Of a stretch of DNA of 64,000 nt, positions 53,083 through 61,928 are shown one piece after another. Under the pieces are notes generated by a model. The model had not been told where the DNA came from. It saw only the letters and a list, made by a program, of their open reading frames with translations, and did no database searches. How positions within the stretch are numbered: the first letter of the stretch is position 1; the number at the start of each line of letters is the position of its first letter. A program made the position numbers and the translations under genes. The DNA is from Paenibacillus sp. FSL R7-0273. Lineage in GTDB: Bacteria; Bacillota; Bacilli; Paenibacillales; Paenibacillaceae. The stretch spans positions 6,714,501 to 6,778,500 of the forward strand of contig NZ_CP009283.1 of NCBI RefSeq assembly GCF_000758625.1, read 5' to 3'.

Positions 53083-54504
53083 CTATTTTGTATGGATCCG
53101 TAAAAGCTCCACCGGAGACCAAGCTGTTCCGCTGCCTGCAATGACATACACTTTATAAGCCGTATTACTCGTAAGACCGCTCAGTGTCAGTGTCTGCCTT
53201 ACTCCCGGCACTGATGTAAAGCCGCCGCTCCAAGGAGCAGCAAGCTGTTCACCCAAGCTGTTTTGCCCTGCTGCAATCTGTTCTGCAGTAGGATTAGCAG
53301 CATTTGCCGGAAGGACCACATAGCGTACTGGCGTTGACGTTCCGCCTGTCTGTCCGGCTGTCACATAAACATCAGCTGTAACTGTCCCCATGGAGCCCGG
53401 GCTGAGCGCAGCTATGGCTGTCCCGCCCGCTGAGGCAGTAGCCAGACGCAGAGTGTATACACCTGACCAGCTTCCCGCAGTATCAGCAACGGCAATGTAG
53501 GCTGAATACTCCGTGTTAGGCTGCAAGCCGTAAACTGAGAACGACACAGTGCTGCCAGCAGTTGCAGCCGTTGAACCGGCATTCACGCCTGGCGATCCGG
53601 CAGCAGTCAGACCGTCACGGACCTGCAGATAATTCGGCGCTGTAGCTGTGCTGCTGTAAGGGGCAACAACATAATAAACGGCACCCGTCACTGACGGAGT
53701 AAGATATACATCAGCCGTAACAGAACCAACATGCCCGTAGGTCACATTGCTTACGGTCGGTGAGACGCTGCCGCCGTTTCCGCCCCCGCCGCTGTTACCT
53801 CCGCCTCCCGGGATGGCAGGCGTTGCAGTCGGTGCCGGAGTAGCTGTCGCGGCTGGTGTAGGCGTAGGTGTCGGTGTAACGGTACCACCTGAACCGCCAG
53901 GTCTATTTGCCGCTGAGTTCCCGATTATTCCGACTGCCTCCGCTCTTGTCAGAGCCTTCTTCGGTCCGAAGGTTCCGTCCGGATAACCGTTAATGATGCT
54001 CTTGGCAGCCGCAGCTGCAACTGCTCCTTTAGCCCACGAGGACACTTGGGCACTATCCTTAAACGTGAGCGTTGTGCTGTTAGTGTTCAAGCCGAGCAGC
54101 TTTGCGGTAATGACCGCTGCTTCTTGCCGGGTAATCGGGCTGGTGGCGCGGAACGTATTGTTCTCATATCCGCCGATATATCCGGCTCTTACAGCCTTGG
54201 CCACTTCACTGTAAGCCCAGTTGTTGCTTTTAAGATCTGTAAAGGTAATGGCTGCCGTATCCGTAAACCCAAACAGGCGGTTTACCAGCGCAACATATTC
54301 TCCGCGGGTAATTGCATTATTCGGTTTTACCGTTCCGTCAGCATAGCCCTGCAGGTAACCTTTATCCAGCCAATCCTGCAATTGGCTCTGCGCCCAGTGC
54401 CCTTGAATGTCCTTGGCTGTTGCTGCAGAGACACTTCCCAGAGCCCCGAACAACATACTGATTCCAAGTACTCCGGTCATTAAACCACGCCACATTTTCT
54501 TCAT
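53083..54504 (-). CDS. SLH-domain cell-surface protein with two fibronectin-III-like domains
   Basis: About 473 residues. Signal peptide MKKMWRGLMTGVLGISML to VSAA, then three SLH repeats (about 28-190), each with the terminal TRGE, TRQE or TRAE motif that binds pyruvylated secondary wall polymer. A TP/GGGG linker (about 205-245) leads to two beta domains of about 95 residues with the pattern SNVTYGHVGSVTADVYLTP and LSPGSMGTVTADVYVTAGQ, which look like FnIII-type repeats. The protein is anchored non-covalently to the wall; its ligand is unknown. The GAGGAGG site overlaps ATG 54516, so the ATG at 54504 is preferred. It stands alone. Confidence 0.85.
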   Translation of the reverse strand: MKKMWRGLMTGVLGISMLFGALGSVSAATAKDIQGHWAQSQLQDWLDKGYLQGYADGTVKPNNAITRGEYVALVNRLFGFTDTAAITFTDLKSNNWAYSEVAKAVRAGYIGGYENNTFRATSPITRQEAAVITAKLLGLNTNSTTLTFKDSAQVSSWAKGAVAAAAAKSIINGYPDGTFGPKKALTRAEAVGIIGNSAANRPGGSGGTVTPTPTPTPAATATPAPTATPAIPGGGGNSGGGGNGGSVSPTVSNVTYGHVGSVTADVYLTPSVTGAVYYVVAPYSSTATAPNYLQVRDGLTAAGSPGVNAGSTAATAGSTVSFSVYGLQPNTEYSAYIAVADTAGSWSGVYTLRLATASAGGTAIAALSPGSMGTVTADVYVTAGQTGGTSTPVRYVVLPANAANPTAEQIAAGQNSLGEQLAAPWSGGFTSVPGVRQTLTLSGLTSNTAYKVYVIAGSGTAWSPVELLRIHTK

Positions 54505-54525
54505 TCTGCTGTCCATCCTCCTCAA

Positions 54526-54842
54526 AAGTTTTACGCATACGCTCCGTCAATAGCTATTACAAAAGCAGCTAACCCCGGAAGCGTGCGCTTACATTTGTTG
54601 GCCTCCGCTCATATAAACCGCACTATACAGTACCTGCTATAAAAGCATCCCTTGCTTTCTCTCACCCAGGCGGTATGATGTAATTCATCCCCTCATATCC
54701 CTAAGCACGAATAGTCTGTATCGAGGCAAAACCGTAGGCCCAACATCTGTCATTACCCAGTATTTGCATTACTCTAACAAATAAATGGAAATTCATGTTG
54801 GGTATGAGAGCTGTAGACGGCAAATTAGCGCTTTCAGAACAA
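54526..54842. other. Intergenic region upstream of the SLH gene
   Basis: About 320 bases with the promoter region of the SLH gene. A 67-codon minus-strand open frame (54701-54904) crosses the csp terminator and looks non-coding. Nothing else was recognised. Confidence 0.4.
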
Positions 54843-54876
54843 TAAAAAAAGACCCTGGGGAATATCCCAAGGTCTC
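54843..54876 (-). terminator. Cold-shock gene terminator
   Basis: GAGACC-T-TGGG pairs with CCCA-G-GGTCT, followed by seven T residues on the minus strand, 60 bases after the csp stop. Confidence 0.8.
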
Positions 54877-54937
54877 TGCTAGCGTTGTCTAAATTGCTAA
54901 CCATCTACCATATATGTAGGTCGGCTTCGCCGGATGA

Positions 54938-55135
54938 TTATAATTTGATGACGTTAGCTGCTTGTGGTCCGCGCGCACCTTCAACAATGTCAAACTCTAC
55001 GGATTGACCTTCATCCAAAGTCTTAAAGCCATCAGTTTGGATCGCGGAGAAGTGTACGAATACGTCGCCACCATCGGCAGTTTCGATGAAGCCATAACCT
55101 TTTTCTGCGTTAAACCATTTTACTTTACCTTCCAT
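54938..55135 (-). CDS. Cold-shock protein, CspA/CspB family
   Basis: A 65-residue single OB-fold protein: [18 protein letters not shown] with RNP1 KGYGFI and RNP2 VFVHFSAI. It binds single-stranded RNA and keeps it unfolded, acting as an RNA chaperone. Length is standard. A good sigma-A promoter lies about 80 bases upstream, leaving a short leader. Which Csp paralogue it corresponds to cannot be decided. Confidence 0.95.
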   Translation of the reverse strand: MEGKVKWFNAEKGYGFIETADGGDVFVHFSAIQTDGFKTLDEGQSVEFDIVEGARGPQAANVIKL

Positions 55136-55188
55136 TGATTAAACATTCCCTTCGTCATCAGATGAACGTGAGCCTTGCCCACAACTCG

Positions 55189-55218
55189 ACTATACCACCG
55201 CAGCTTCTTCATTGTCAA
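55189..55218 (-). promoter_or_regulatory. csp promoter (sigma-A type)
   Basis: On the minus strand TTGACA (55218-55213), an 18-base spacer and TATAGT (55194-55189). The perfect -35 suggests strong expression. Transcription would start near 55182, giving a leader of about 47 bases. Confidence 0.75.
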
Positions 55219-55299
55219 TTGGAAAAGTAAATGTTTACTTGCAATAATTTACCACTCGCAAATGAAGTCCAAAATCAGCTGTAAACGATATCATTAATC

Positions 55300-55337
55300 A
55301 AAAAGGAGCAGACGCTATTTAATACCCGTCTGCTCCT
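55300..55337 (-). terminator. Terminator of the flaG-fliD-fliS-fliT operon
   Basis: GGAGCAGACG / CGTCTGCTCC stem (55305-55314 with 55327-55336) with a 12-base loop, followed by TTTTTGATT on the minus strand. Confidence 0.85.
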
Positions 55338-55359
55338 GATATGAAACATCAAGAAAATA

Positions 55360-55710
55360 TTATTTTTTGCGGTCCATTAGAATGCTGCCTGGGGTATAGA
55401 CAGCTTCATAGGCGTTGCGCTGGGCTTTGGCTAACTCTCTCTGTTGAAGCCACTTGGCAGCCTCACTTTTAAGTTGCTGCATTCTTTCGAGTATTTCAGG
55501 ATCTCGTCTTAGCACTGCCTTCAGATGACTCTCTTCTTCTATAGAGAAGGAAGACCTCCCACTAAATCTTTCTCGAATGGAGTCAATTAAAATCTGACGT
55601 TCTTCAACAAATTCCTCTAATTCCTCGAAAGAACAAGTATTTAATCGATTAGTGATATTCAGGGTAATATCAACCAATATAGCGACTTGTTTATCCATGT
55701 GTGTTGTCAT
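55360..55710 (-). CDS. fliT: FliT-like flagellar chaperone
   Basis: A 116-residue, mostly helical protein directly after fliS, overlapping it by 20 bases. Residues about 8-60 form a helix rich in Glu, Leu and Ile with VDITLNITNRLNTCSFEELEEFVEERQILID, a weak FliT-type pattern (an early helix ending in ERQ.LI). FliT proteins chaperone the cap protein FliD before export. No independent ribosome binding site is seen, so translation is probably coupled to fliS; ATG 55698 is an alternative start. The name rests mainly on position. Confidence 0.65.
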   Translation of the reverse strand: MTTHMDKQVAILVDITLNITNRLNTCSFEELEEFVEERQILIDSIRERFSGRSSFSIEEESHLKAVLRRDPEILERMQQLKSEAAKWLQQRELAKAQRNAYEAVYTPGSILMDRKK

Positions 55711-56086
55711 TTACAGGCATCTTAGAGGCTTCCATCCAAGTTAAGCGAAACTCAGTTAAATACCCCAGAGCCTCTTCTGCATGCGATTTCTCTTTCTTTA
55801 CATTTGCTTGGATAAGCAGGTAATTGATATATTCATAAAGAGAGAGCAGGCTTTTCGATATTTCGTAGGAAGGATTCAAAGTCGACATCAATTCACTAAT
55901 AATCAGTTGAGCCTTGCCTAGATTCAAGTTTGCCTTCTGATGATTCACCGCATCAATCCCCTCGATACCAGCCCTGACAAATCGGATTGCTCCATCAAAC
56001 AACATTATAAGCAACTGCGCTGGGGTCGATGTGTTAACCGATGATTGACGGTATTTTTCATAAGGAGAATTTATCATGTATGTCAC
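55691..56086 (-). CDS. fliS: Flagellar export chaperone FliS
   Basis: A 131-residue helical protein: PYEKYRQSSVNTSTPAQLLIMLFDGAIRFV matches the FliS N-terminus, which caps flagellin to prevent early polymerisation. LLSLYEYINYLLIQANVKK is typical of its third helix. It follows fliD after 13 bases and overlaps fliT. Confidence 0.92.
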   Translation of the reverse strand: MTYMINSPYEKYRQSSVNTSTPAQLLIMLFDGAIRFVRAGIEGIDAVNHQKANLNLGKAQLIISELMSTLNPSYEISKSLLSLYEYINYLLIQANVKKEKSHAEEALGYLTEFRLTWMEASKMPVNDNTHG

Positions 56087-56099
56087 CTTTCACTTCAAA

Positions 56100-57605
56100 T
56101 TAACTAGAGAATAAACTGCTTAAACTTGAAGACTGAGAATTATATTTATTCATCGCGGTTTCCATAGCTGTAAACTGTTTATAATATCTGGTTTCCAGAT
56201 CGCTGAGACGATCCTGCAATGAATTTATACGTGAGTTATAATCCTTTAACATCCGTCCCATAACACTTTCCGTTTTATAGGCAAAGTTAAGATCTGTTGA
56301 GAATTTTGATGTACCCGCTTTTAGCACAATTTTGTCTAAAGCCTTGTCTGCCGCGGTAGACAGTGCCCCGAAGATTCCTCCGTTCACCTCTAATGCAGAA
56401 CCGCGGAATATATCACTTACCTTTTGCGGGTTATCCAGAATTGCCTGCTTAAGCTTATCCTCATTGAGATAAATCTTCCCGTTCTCGTAATATTGTCCAG
56501 TAGTAATTCCCATCTCGCTAAGGTCCCCAAGTTTACTAGTTATTGCCGAACGCATATCCGAGATGGCCGTTTGAAGAATAACATCTCCTTTGAGCAAACC
56601 ACTTTTCGCTTTCTTCTCCCACAATTCAATTTCCTTCTCGCTCATTGCTTCCTTTTGTTCATCCGTCAGAGGAGTATAACTTCTGTACTTTTCTTCCCCT
56701 ATAGTTGTAGCCATTGTATTAATAAGTTCATTATACGTTTCTACAAAAGCTTTAATTGTCTCAACGGATTTATCAGCATCAGCCTGGGTCTTAATCGTAG
56801 TAGCTCCGCCCGTAGTGTCGCTTTTAGCAAGAAAAGTAAGCGAAACACCATTAACAGTTAGAGAGTTTGAAGTGCTGGTATAGACCTCAGCGGTAGCAGA
56901 CTTACTGCTGGTAATTTCAACAATTGCTTCTTGAGCCTTAAAAAATGATGCATTTGTATTGCTATAATCCATCTTTACCAGAGTAAGGAGTGAACCGCTG
57001 ACCTTTTGATTTTCAATTACGTTATCTGCACCAAACTTATTGGATGTAATGGATAACTTACCGCTCACTTCATCGAAGGTGGCTTTGATATCTCCTGAGC
57101 CACTGTTTATTCTGGCCATTGCTGTTGAAATAGTATCGTCCTCAGTAAAGGTAATACTTTCTCCACCATCTACAACAAATGTTAGTGGTGATGTTGCCCC
57201 GCTCAGGTCACTCAATTTAGTATTAAGTATAACTTTATCCGTCCCTGAGGTAGTAGTAAGTTTAGAGGCTGATTCTAATGAGGATTTGGTAGCAAGCTGT
57301 TTCACCGTAACTGACATATCCACCCCGTTAGATGCCGAGCTGGCCTCCGCCCGGACAGCCGTCGTATTGCCTCCCACAATTGCTTTTTGGGTGTTCATTT
57401 GAGATGAAGTATTCCACTTAATCAGTTTATTCATCTTAAGATCGACTAACTTGGCATTAAATTCTCTGTAGCTGTCCCGCTGCCATTCCATCAATGTCTT
57501 TTGTTGATTCAGCTTATCCAGTGGTGCGCGCTTAGCTGCCATCATTTGTTTAACAACACTGTCGATATCTAATCCTGAAGAAAATCCGCTAACTCTCAGC
57601 ACCAT
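56100..57605 (-). CDS. fliD: Flagellar filament cap protein FliD
   Basis: A 501-residue hook-associated protein 2. The N-terminal segment VLRVSGFSSGLDIDSVVKQMMAAKRAPLDKLNQQK (about 2-36) is the conserved FliD_N start. A central beta-rich domain (about 70-270) is Ser/Thr-rich. The FliD_C helices (about 290-495) have ANTELINTM-type and the closing coiled coil DYNSRINSLQDRLSDLETRYYKQFTAMETAMNKYNSQ, partly given here by position. It caps the growing filament and helps flagellin fold. It lies between flaG and fliS. The gene is AT-richer than the housekeeping genes to the left. Confidence 0.93.
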   Translation of the reverse strand: MVLRVSGFSSGLDIDSVVKQMMAAKRAPLDKLNQQKTLMEWQRDSYREFNAKLVDLKMNKLIKWNTSSQMNTQKAIVGGNTTAVRAEASSASNGVDMSVTVKQLATKSSLESASKLTTTSGTDKVILNTKLSDLSGATSPLTFVVDGGESITFTEDDTISTAMARINSGSGDIKATFDEVSGKLSITSNKFGADNVIENQKVSGSLLTLVKMDYSNTNASFFKAQEAIVEITSSKSATAEVYTSTSNSLTVNGVSLTFLAKSDTTGGATTIKTQADADKSVETIKAFVETYNELINTMATTIGEEKYRSYTPLTDEQKEAMSEKEIELWEKKAKSGLLKGDVILQTAISDMRSAITSKLGDLSEMGITTGQYYENGKIYLNEDKLKQAILDNPQKVSDIFRGSALEVNGGIFGALSTAADKALDKIVLKAGTSKFSTDLNFAYKTESVMGRMLKDYNSRINSLQDRLSDLETRYYKQFTAMETAMNKYNSQSSSLSSLFSS

Positions 57606-57618
57606 TCATAATTCCCCC

Positions 57619-58005
57619 TTATACTTTTTCATCAATAAGAATGCCGGCTATTTCCATCATCTTTGCGACAAGATCCAGCGTTTTTTCTGGCGGAACCTCC
57701 CGTATTAACTCGCCTGTTTCTTTATTCATTACCTTTACCATCAGGGCATGGGTCTTCTCATGTATGCTTATCTCTAAAGAGGTAGTTGGCCCTTCCAATG
57801 CCTTTACTGCACGAGCAATAGTTCGGATTAGCTGCTCTTCTCCAACCGGCACCTTGACTCCCTGCTTTTCCATAGCAGTCAGTTCAGAAGCACTTGTGGC
57901 TTGCGCTATCCTGTTAATATCATCCTTGTTTGAGGCTGATTCATTTCTCACATTACTAATGCTGCGCTCTACCGATTTAGCGGATAGAGAAAACTGAACG
58001 TCCAT
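57619..58005 (-). CDS. flaG: FlaG-family flagellar protein
   Basis: About 128 residues. The C-terminal half (about 55-128) has the FlaG signature LEISIHEKTHALMVKVMNKE and TGELIREVPPEKTLDLVAKM. FlaG influences filament length in some bacteria and usually precedes fliD, as here. The frame is open to a GTG at 58020; ATG 58005 has GGAGG eight bases upstream and is the better start. An ACCGATATATA element, a near-match to the sigma-D -10 box, lies about 35 bases upstream. Confidence 0.88.
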   Translation of the reverse strand: MDVQFSLSAKSVERSISNVRNESASNKDDINRIAQATSASELTAMEKQGVKVPVGEEQLIRTIARAVKALEGPTTSLEISIHEKTHALMVKVMNKETGELIREVPPEKTLDLVAKMMEIAGILIDEKV

Positions 58006-58038
58006 TCCCATAACCTCCACGGAAACTTGTATTTAGTT

Positions 58039-58049
58039 TATATATCGGT
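58039..58049 (-). promoter_or_regulatory. Sigma-D-like -10 element upstream of flaG
   Basis: Reads ACCGATATATA on the minus strand, one base away from the motif at the other three loci. TTAA at 15-bp spacing (58065-58068) is a fair match to the sigma-D -35 (TAAA). Late flagellar genes such as flaG-fliD are classic sigma-D targets. Confidence 0.55.
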
Positions 58050-58235
58050 ATTAAAGAAAGGTTATTAAAGTATTTTAATTAATTCTCCTGATTTTTGTAT
58101 TTAGCTGGAACTGAAACAACACCGTAAAATATCGAATTAAAAAGAAAGAACAGGAATCTCCAGTACGAAAGGTTTGCTGTACTAAGAATTATTCTTCTAA
58201 TATAATGCTACCTATTCTGTCTATCTCTTCTATTG

Positions 58236-58267
58236 TAAAAAAAAAACCACACTTGCTTAAGAGTGGC
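58236..58267 (-). terminator. Terminator of the glycan-biosynthesis operon
   Basis: CCACTCTT-AAGC-AAGTGTGG (one mismatch) followed by ten T residues on the minus strand. Confidence 0.8.
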
Positions 58268-58335
58268 TTCTGTCTATTTGTACTTCTTCTTAATATTTTA
58301 TAATAGTTTGAAATCGCAGCCCTGATTTATTATTA

Positions 58336-59301
58336 TCACATTCCCTTTAGTTGCGTTTTCTCCATTTCTGTTATAAATGGATTTTCAATCAACTCGCTAT
58401 AATTTTCATGTATGGTTTTAACCATAAATTCATATGTCTCTGAACAGTCCGTATTATTGTATTGCTTTATTTTTTGACACATAGAGATCATATACGACCA
58501 TTCGGAATACCTGACTCTAGATGTAATGCCAGGTACGTTTTTACAGAGGTATTCTGTACGTTGACGAAAAGCAGAAAGGTACTCATTTAAAATTCTTGGT
58601 GAAAGTACATCAGTCTGGATAAAACTAGTCATATTACTTCCATGCTTGGTAAAACTATAAAGTGGTTTCCCTTGCACAACTACAATGTTAGCTTTGGCAA
58701 AAATCTTATAAATGATGTGTATATCATCCACAATCACATTTTCTTTAAAATGTATGCCATCAAATAATGTTTTGCGGAAAAGCTTTGTTGGCGGTGCCAC
58801 ATTGTATTTTTCGCGTTTTAATAATTCATCCAGCCCCTGTACTTTATCCAATATTAAAAGATCATCAAATATAAAATACGGCTCTTTCCTACTAGAAAAA
58901 TCATTCCAGCTACCGCACATGGCTATATCAGCATTATGCTTAGTAGCCAAGTCCCATAGAAACTCAAGCATCTGGGGTTCGCAGCGGTCGTCATCATCAA
59001 CAATGGTAATAAACTCACATGAAGCCGCTTCTAGTCCCTTATTTCTGCCAACGGGTGCTCCACGGTTTTCTGTGATAGGAATAAGTCTTATTCTGCTATC
59101 TTGCTCAGCATACTTATTACATATTATTTCGCTACCATCTGTAGACCCGTTGATCACCAAAATAAATTCAAAGTCAGTAAATGTTTGTGAGAGTATGCTT
59201 TCAATTGATCGGGATAGAAACTGTGCTCGATTATACGTGCACATTATGATGCTGATCTTAGGCATTTTTAGCGACACTGGCAGCTTCCCCATTCTATCCA
59301 C
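58336..59301 (-). CDS. Glycosyltransferase family 2
   Basis: A 321-residue GT-A fold transferase: PKISIIMCTYNRAQFLSRSIESIL start (about 13-36), EFILVINGSTDGSE nucleotide-binding strand, and DDDDR-type metal site in FITIVDDDDRCEPQM. No membrane segment is present. It adds a sugar to a glycan in the cytoplasm; donor and acceptor are unknown. The frame opens with GTG at 59301; ATGs at 59292 and 59265 are alternatives and none has a good ribosome binding site. It follows the other GT2 after six bases and is last in the operon. Confidence 0.85.
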   Translation of the reverse strand: MDRMGKLPVSLKMPKISIIMCTYNRAQFLSRSIESILSQTFTDFEFILVINGSTDGSEIICNKYAEQDSRIRLIPITENRGAPVGRNKGLEAASCEFITIVDDDDRCEPQMLEFLWDLATKHNADIAMCGSWNDFSSRKEPYFIFDDLLILDKVQGLDELLKREKYNVAPPTKLFRKTLFDGIHFKENVIVDDIHIIYKIFAKANIVVVQGKPLYSFTKHGSNMTSFIQTDVLSPRILNEYLSAFRQRTEYLCKNVPGITSRVRYSEWSYMISMCQKIKQYNNTDCSETYEFMVKTIHENYSELIENPFITEMEKTQLKGM

Positions 59302-59307
59302 AATATA

Positions 59308-60612
59308 TCAGTAAATTTTGCTGGAAAACTGAGAATCATGCAACCCTAGTTCTCTGAGTTGATTTATAATTAAATTTGCAACGCTATCACTTTGAACCGA
59401 CACCATCACAAATATGCTACTCAGACTTTCCGGCGGCATTTTTTTTAGGATATAAGGTAAACTTACAGGCAATCCGTTGATGATGCATCCTTCTTTTTTC
59501 TCACTATTATCAATAAATCCTTTCACATCATACCCAGCATTTTGTAATATTCTCGCAGTTCCTTCACCATTATACCCAGTGGGGAATACATAGATCTCCC
59601 TGTTCTCTTTTCCATGTAACAATTCCATTGTAGTTTCTATAACATATGTTCGGTACAGACAAATTCCAATGTATGCACCATACCCCCTTACTAACTCATG
59701 TAAAGATTGTCTCCGTGGTAACTTAGCGATCAGTGGAAAAATGTCCATGTTGGATTGAATGATCATAGCTATTTCACGTAACTCTTCTGTAAGGAATGTG
59801 CTACAACGTGTTGAGAATAACCCCAGTAGGAAATCGATACGGGAATACAAAAATTCACAGCGAGCATCCTCAAATTTTTTCTCGTTGAGAAAACGCAACA
59901 AATGGAAAGCAACCACTAAATGAGACTTACTGTGCAAATAACTTTTAGTTGAAGTGATTGAACCCATAGCTCTTGGACGGTAGCAGTAAAAAGGTTCTTC
60001 AAGTAAAGCAAATGTATTAGCGCAGCATATCACTTTGGGAAACCATTCCTCATCCTCTGAATGATACCCTTCAGGAAATGTTATATTATTTGAGATTAAA
60101 AGTTCTCGGTTTACAATGATTTTCCAAGGTGTACATAAGAGATTAGGGATAGTGAGCAAATATTCAGACATTTGGTTGGAGTCACTTTGTATAAATACTT
60201 CCGGGTTGAGCGGTACATCTTTCGTAATGAAAGCCCCTTTTTCCGGTATGCTAATAAATTGCCCCATTAGCACACTTGGAGCACAATCTCGGAGTTTAGC
60301 TGCAATATGCGAGAAGATACCGTCTATATAGTAGTCATCATTATCACAGAAATGTATATATTCGCCTTTAGACATATTTAAACCTATATTACGCGCCACT
60401 GCCGGAAGACTATTAACCTCTAGGTGAATCACTTCTATTTGCTCATATTGTGCTGCATAAGCATCGCAAATATGACCACTATTATCTTTTGAAGCATCAT
60501 CAATTAAAATTATTTCATAATCGCTGAACGCTTGATTTAATATACTTTCAAGGCATTCTTCTATATATTGTTCTGCATTAAACACAGGTATGATGATACT
60601 TAACAGCGGCAT
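59308..60612 (-). CDS. Glycosyltransferase family 2 with C-terminal Rossmann-like domain
   Basis: A 434-residue protein. Residues 1-250 are a GT2 domain (LLSIIIPVFNAEQYIEECLESIL; EIILIDDASKDNS; the metal site HFCDNDDYY). A helical linker follows, then a Rossmann-like domain at about 330-430: EIYVFPTGYNGEGTARILQN and AGYDVKGFIDNSEKKEGCIINGLPV. The latter domain (Gly-rich loop, GFIDN, GLPV) recurs in sugar-modifying enzymes and, in part, at the start of the FkbM gene upstream. The ribosome binding site is GAGGTGATG. Gaps to neighbours are six and eleven bases. Confidence 0.83.
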   Translation of the reverse strand: MPLLSIIIPVFNAEQYIEECLESILNQAFSDYEIILIDDASKDNSGHICDAYAAQYEQIEVIHLEVNSLPAVARNIGLNMSKGEYIHFCDNDDYYIDGIFSHIAAKLRDCAPSVLMGQFISIPEKGAFITKDVPLNPEVFIQSDSNQMSEYLLTIPNLLCTPWKIIVNRELLISNNITFPEGYHSEDEEWFPKVICCANTFALLEEPFYCYRPRAMGSITSTKSYLHSKSHLVVAFHLLRFLNEKKFEDARCEFLYSRIDFLLGLFSTRCSTFLTEELREIAMIIQSNMDIFPLIAKLPRRQSLHELVRGYGAYIGICLYRTYVIETTMELLHGKENREIYVFPTGYNGEGTARILQNAGYDVKGFIDNSEKKEGCIINGLPVSLPYILKKMPPESLSSIFVMVSVQSDSVANLIINQLRELGLHDSQFSSKIY

Positions 60613-60623
60613 AATTCATCACC

Positions 60624-61880
60624 TCATAAGAAATATCTGCAATCAACGATAGGCTTTCCAGGGTACTTCTTATCTATACCAACAAACTGCTCCCAAGCAG
60701 TGACTAGAACAAGGACGTCCGATTGGTCACCTATAACTTGAACATTTTCACAGTATCTAACCTCGGCGAAATTGTACTCTCTGGCAAAGCATTCATTCGC
60801 TACAGGATCAAACCCAATAAGGTTTGTATAACCTGCATCCAATAGAAGCGAGATAATTTTTGCTGATGTACTATCCCGAACGTCGTCCGAACCAGGTTTA
60901 AAAGACAAACCTAGAATACCTATCTTGTCGGAAGGCTTTGCAACTCTCATAATTTTAGCTGCCATCGACTGAGGCATCATATTATTTATGGCAATAACAT
61001 TCTTAAGCATCAGAGGTTCGTATCCTTTTGACATGGACTGTGCATACATCGCAGCTGTATCTTTCGGCAAGCAATATCCACCATATCCACACCCAGGATA
61101 AACATAAGATGACATGCTAGCCCCACCCCAACGTCGATCCATGTGCAAAATGTTAAAAGCTTCCTTGATTTGGATATCTCCGATTGCATCGGCAATTATA
61201 GACATTTCATTTGCATAACTAATCATACTAGCAAGCATTGTGTTGGATAGATACTTAATATATTCACCCGTATTGAGCGAAACAGCAAAAAAGGGACTAT
61301 TGAATCGGCTGTACAAGGAACGGAGCATCTCCTCACCCTTATGATCTTCAACACCACAAACGATTCGATCAGCATTTATCGCATCATCCCAACACTTCCC
61401 TTCCCGCAAAAACTCAGGGTTATTGGTGACACTAAACCTATCCCCGGGAAGTAATCCTTGAGCACTCAAATACGGAATGACTCGTTCAGACGTTGTGGAC
61501 GGGGGTACAGTAGATTTTACAACGATCACACGGTGTTTACCATCGTGTAGAACATTAGCAAACATATCAATAGCAGAATAAATATATTTTAAATCTGCCT
61601 CTCCATTCTTACCGGTTGGTGTTCCGACGCATAAAAAGACAAAGTCACTATTCCTCACAGAGTTTTCTGCATCATCTGTAACAATGAAATTACCATGGAT
61701 ATTACGAAGCAGTGCATCATCGAGTCCTGGTTCAATAAAAGGAAGCTTTCCGCCATTGATCAACTCCACCCTATGTGCATCTAAGTCGAAGCCATATACT
61801 TTATGTCCATTTTCAGCAAATGCCAAAGCAGAAGTTAGCCCTACAAAACCAAGCCCAAACACTGTAATTGTATAACTCAT
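60624..61880 (-). CDS. UDP-sugar dehydrogenase (UDP-glucose/GDP-mannose dehydrogenase family)
   Basis: A 418-residue NAD-dependent oxidoreductase: Rossmann start ITVFGLGFVGLTSALAFAENGHKV, CVGTPTGKNGEADL, and the catalytic cysteine in PGCGYGGYCLPKDT (about 256-269). NKVLG-like LGLSFKPGSDDVRDSTSA begins the UDP-binding domain. It oxidises a UDP-hexose or UDP-HexNAc to the uronic acid; which one cannot be told. It supplies an acidic sugar for the glycan built by the neighbouring transferases. An AGGAG site lies upstream. Confidence 0.88.
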   Translation of the reverse strand: MSYTITVFGLGFVGLTSALAFAENGHKVYGFDLDAHRVELINGGKLPFIEPGLDDALLRNIHGNFIVTDDAENSVRNSDFVFLCVGTPTGKNGEADLKYIYSAIDMFANVLHDGKHRVIVVKSTVPPSTTSERVIPYLSAQGLLPGDRFSVTNNPEFLREGKCWDDAINADRIVCGVEDHKGEEMLRSLYSRFNSPFFAVSLNTGEYIKYLSNTMLASMISYANEMSIIADAIGDIQIKEAFNILHMDRRWGGASMSSYVYPGCGYGGYCLPKDTAAMYAQSMSKGYEPLMLKNVIAINNMMPQSMAAKIMRVAKPSDKIGILGLSFKPGSDDVRDSTSAKIISLLLDAGYTNLIGFDPVANECFAREYNFAEVRYCENVQVIGDQSDVLVLVTAWEQFVGIDKKYPGKPIVDCRYFL

Positions 61881-61928
61881 TTTAAGCTCCTACTAGTTTA
61901 TAGTTTTGCTAATTTCAAATATCGCCAC

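Larger units (their letters stand above)
58021..58335. other. Intergenic region upstream of flaG
   Basis: This AT-rich 315-base gap separates the glycan operon from flaG. It holds the glycan operon terminator (58236-58267) and the candidate flaG promoter. No gene was recognised. Confidence 0.5.

Noticed and set aside
54701..54904. Minus-strand 67-codon frame after the csp gene
   Set aside because: Runs through the csp terminator hairpin and lacks a ribosome binding site and protein-like composition.
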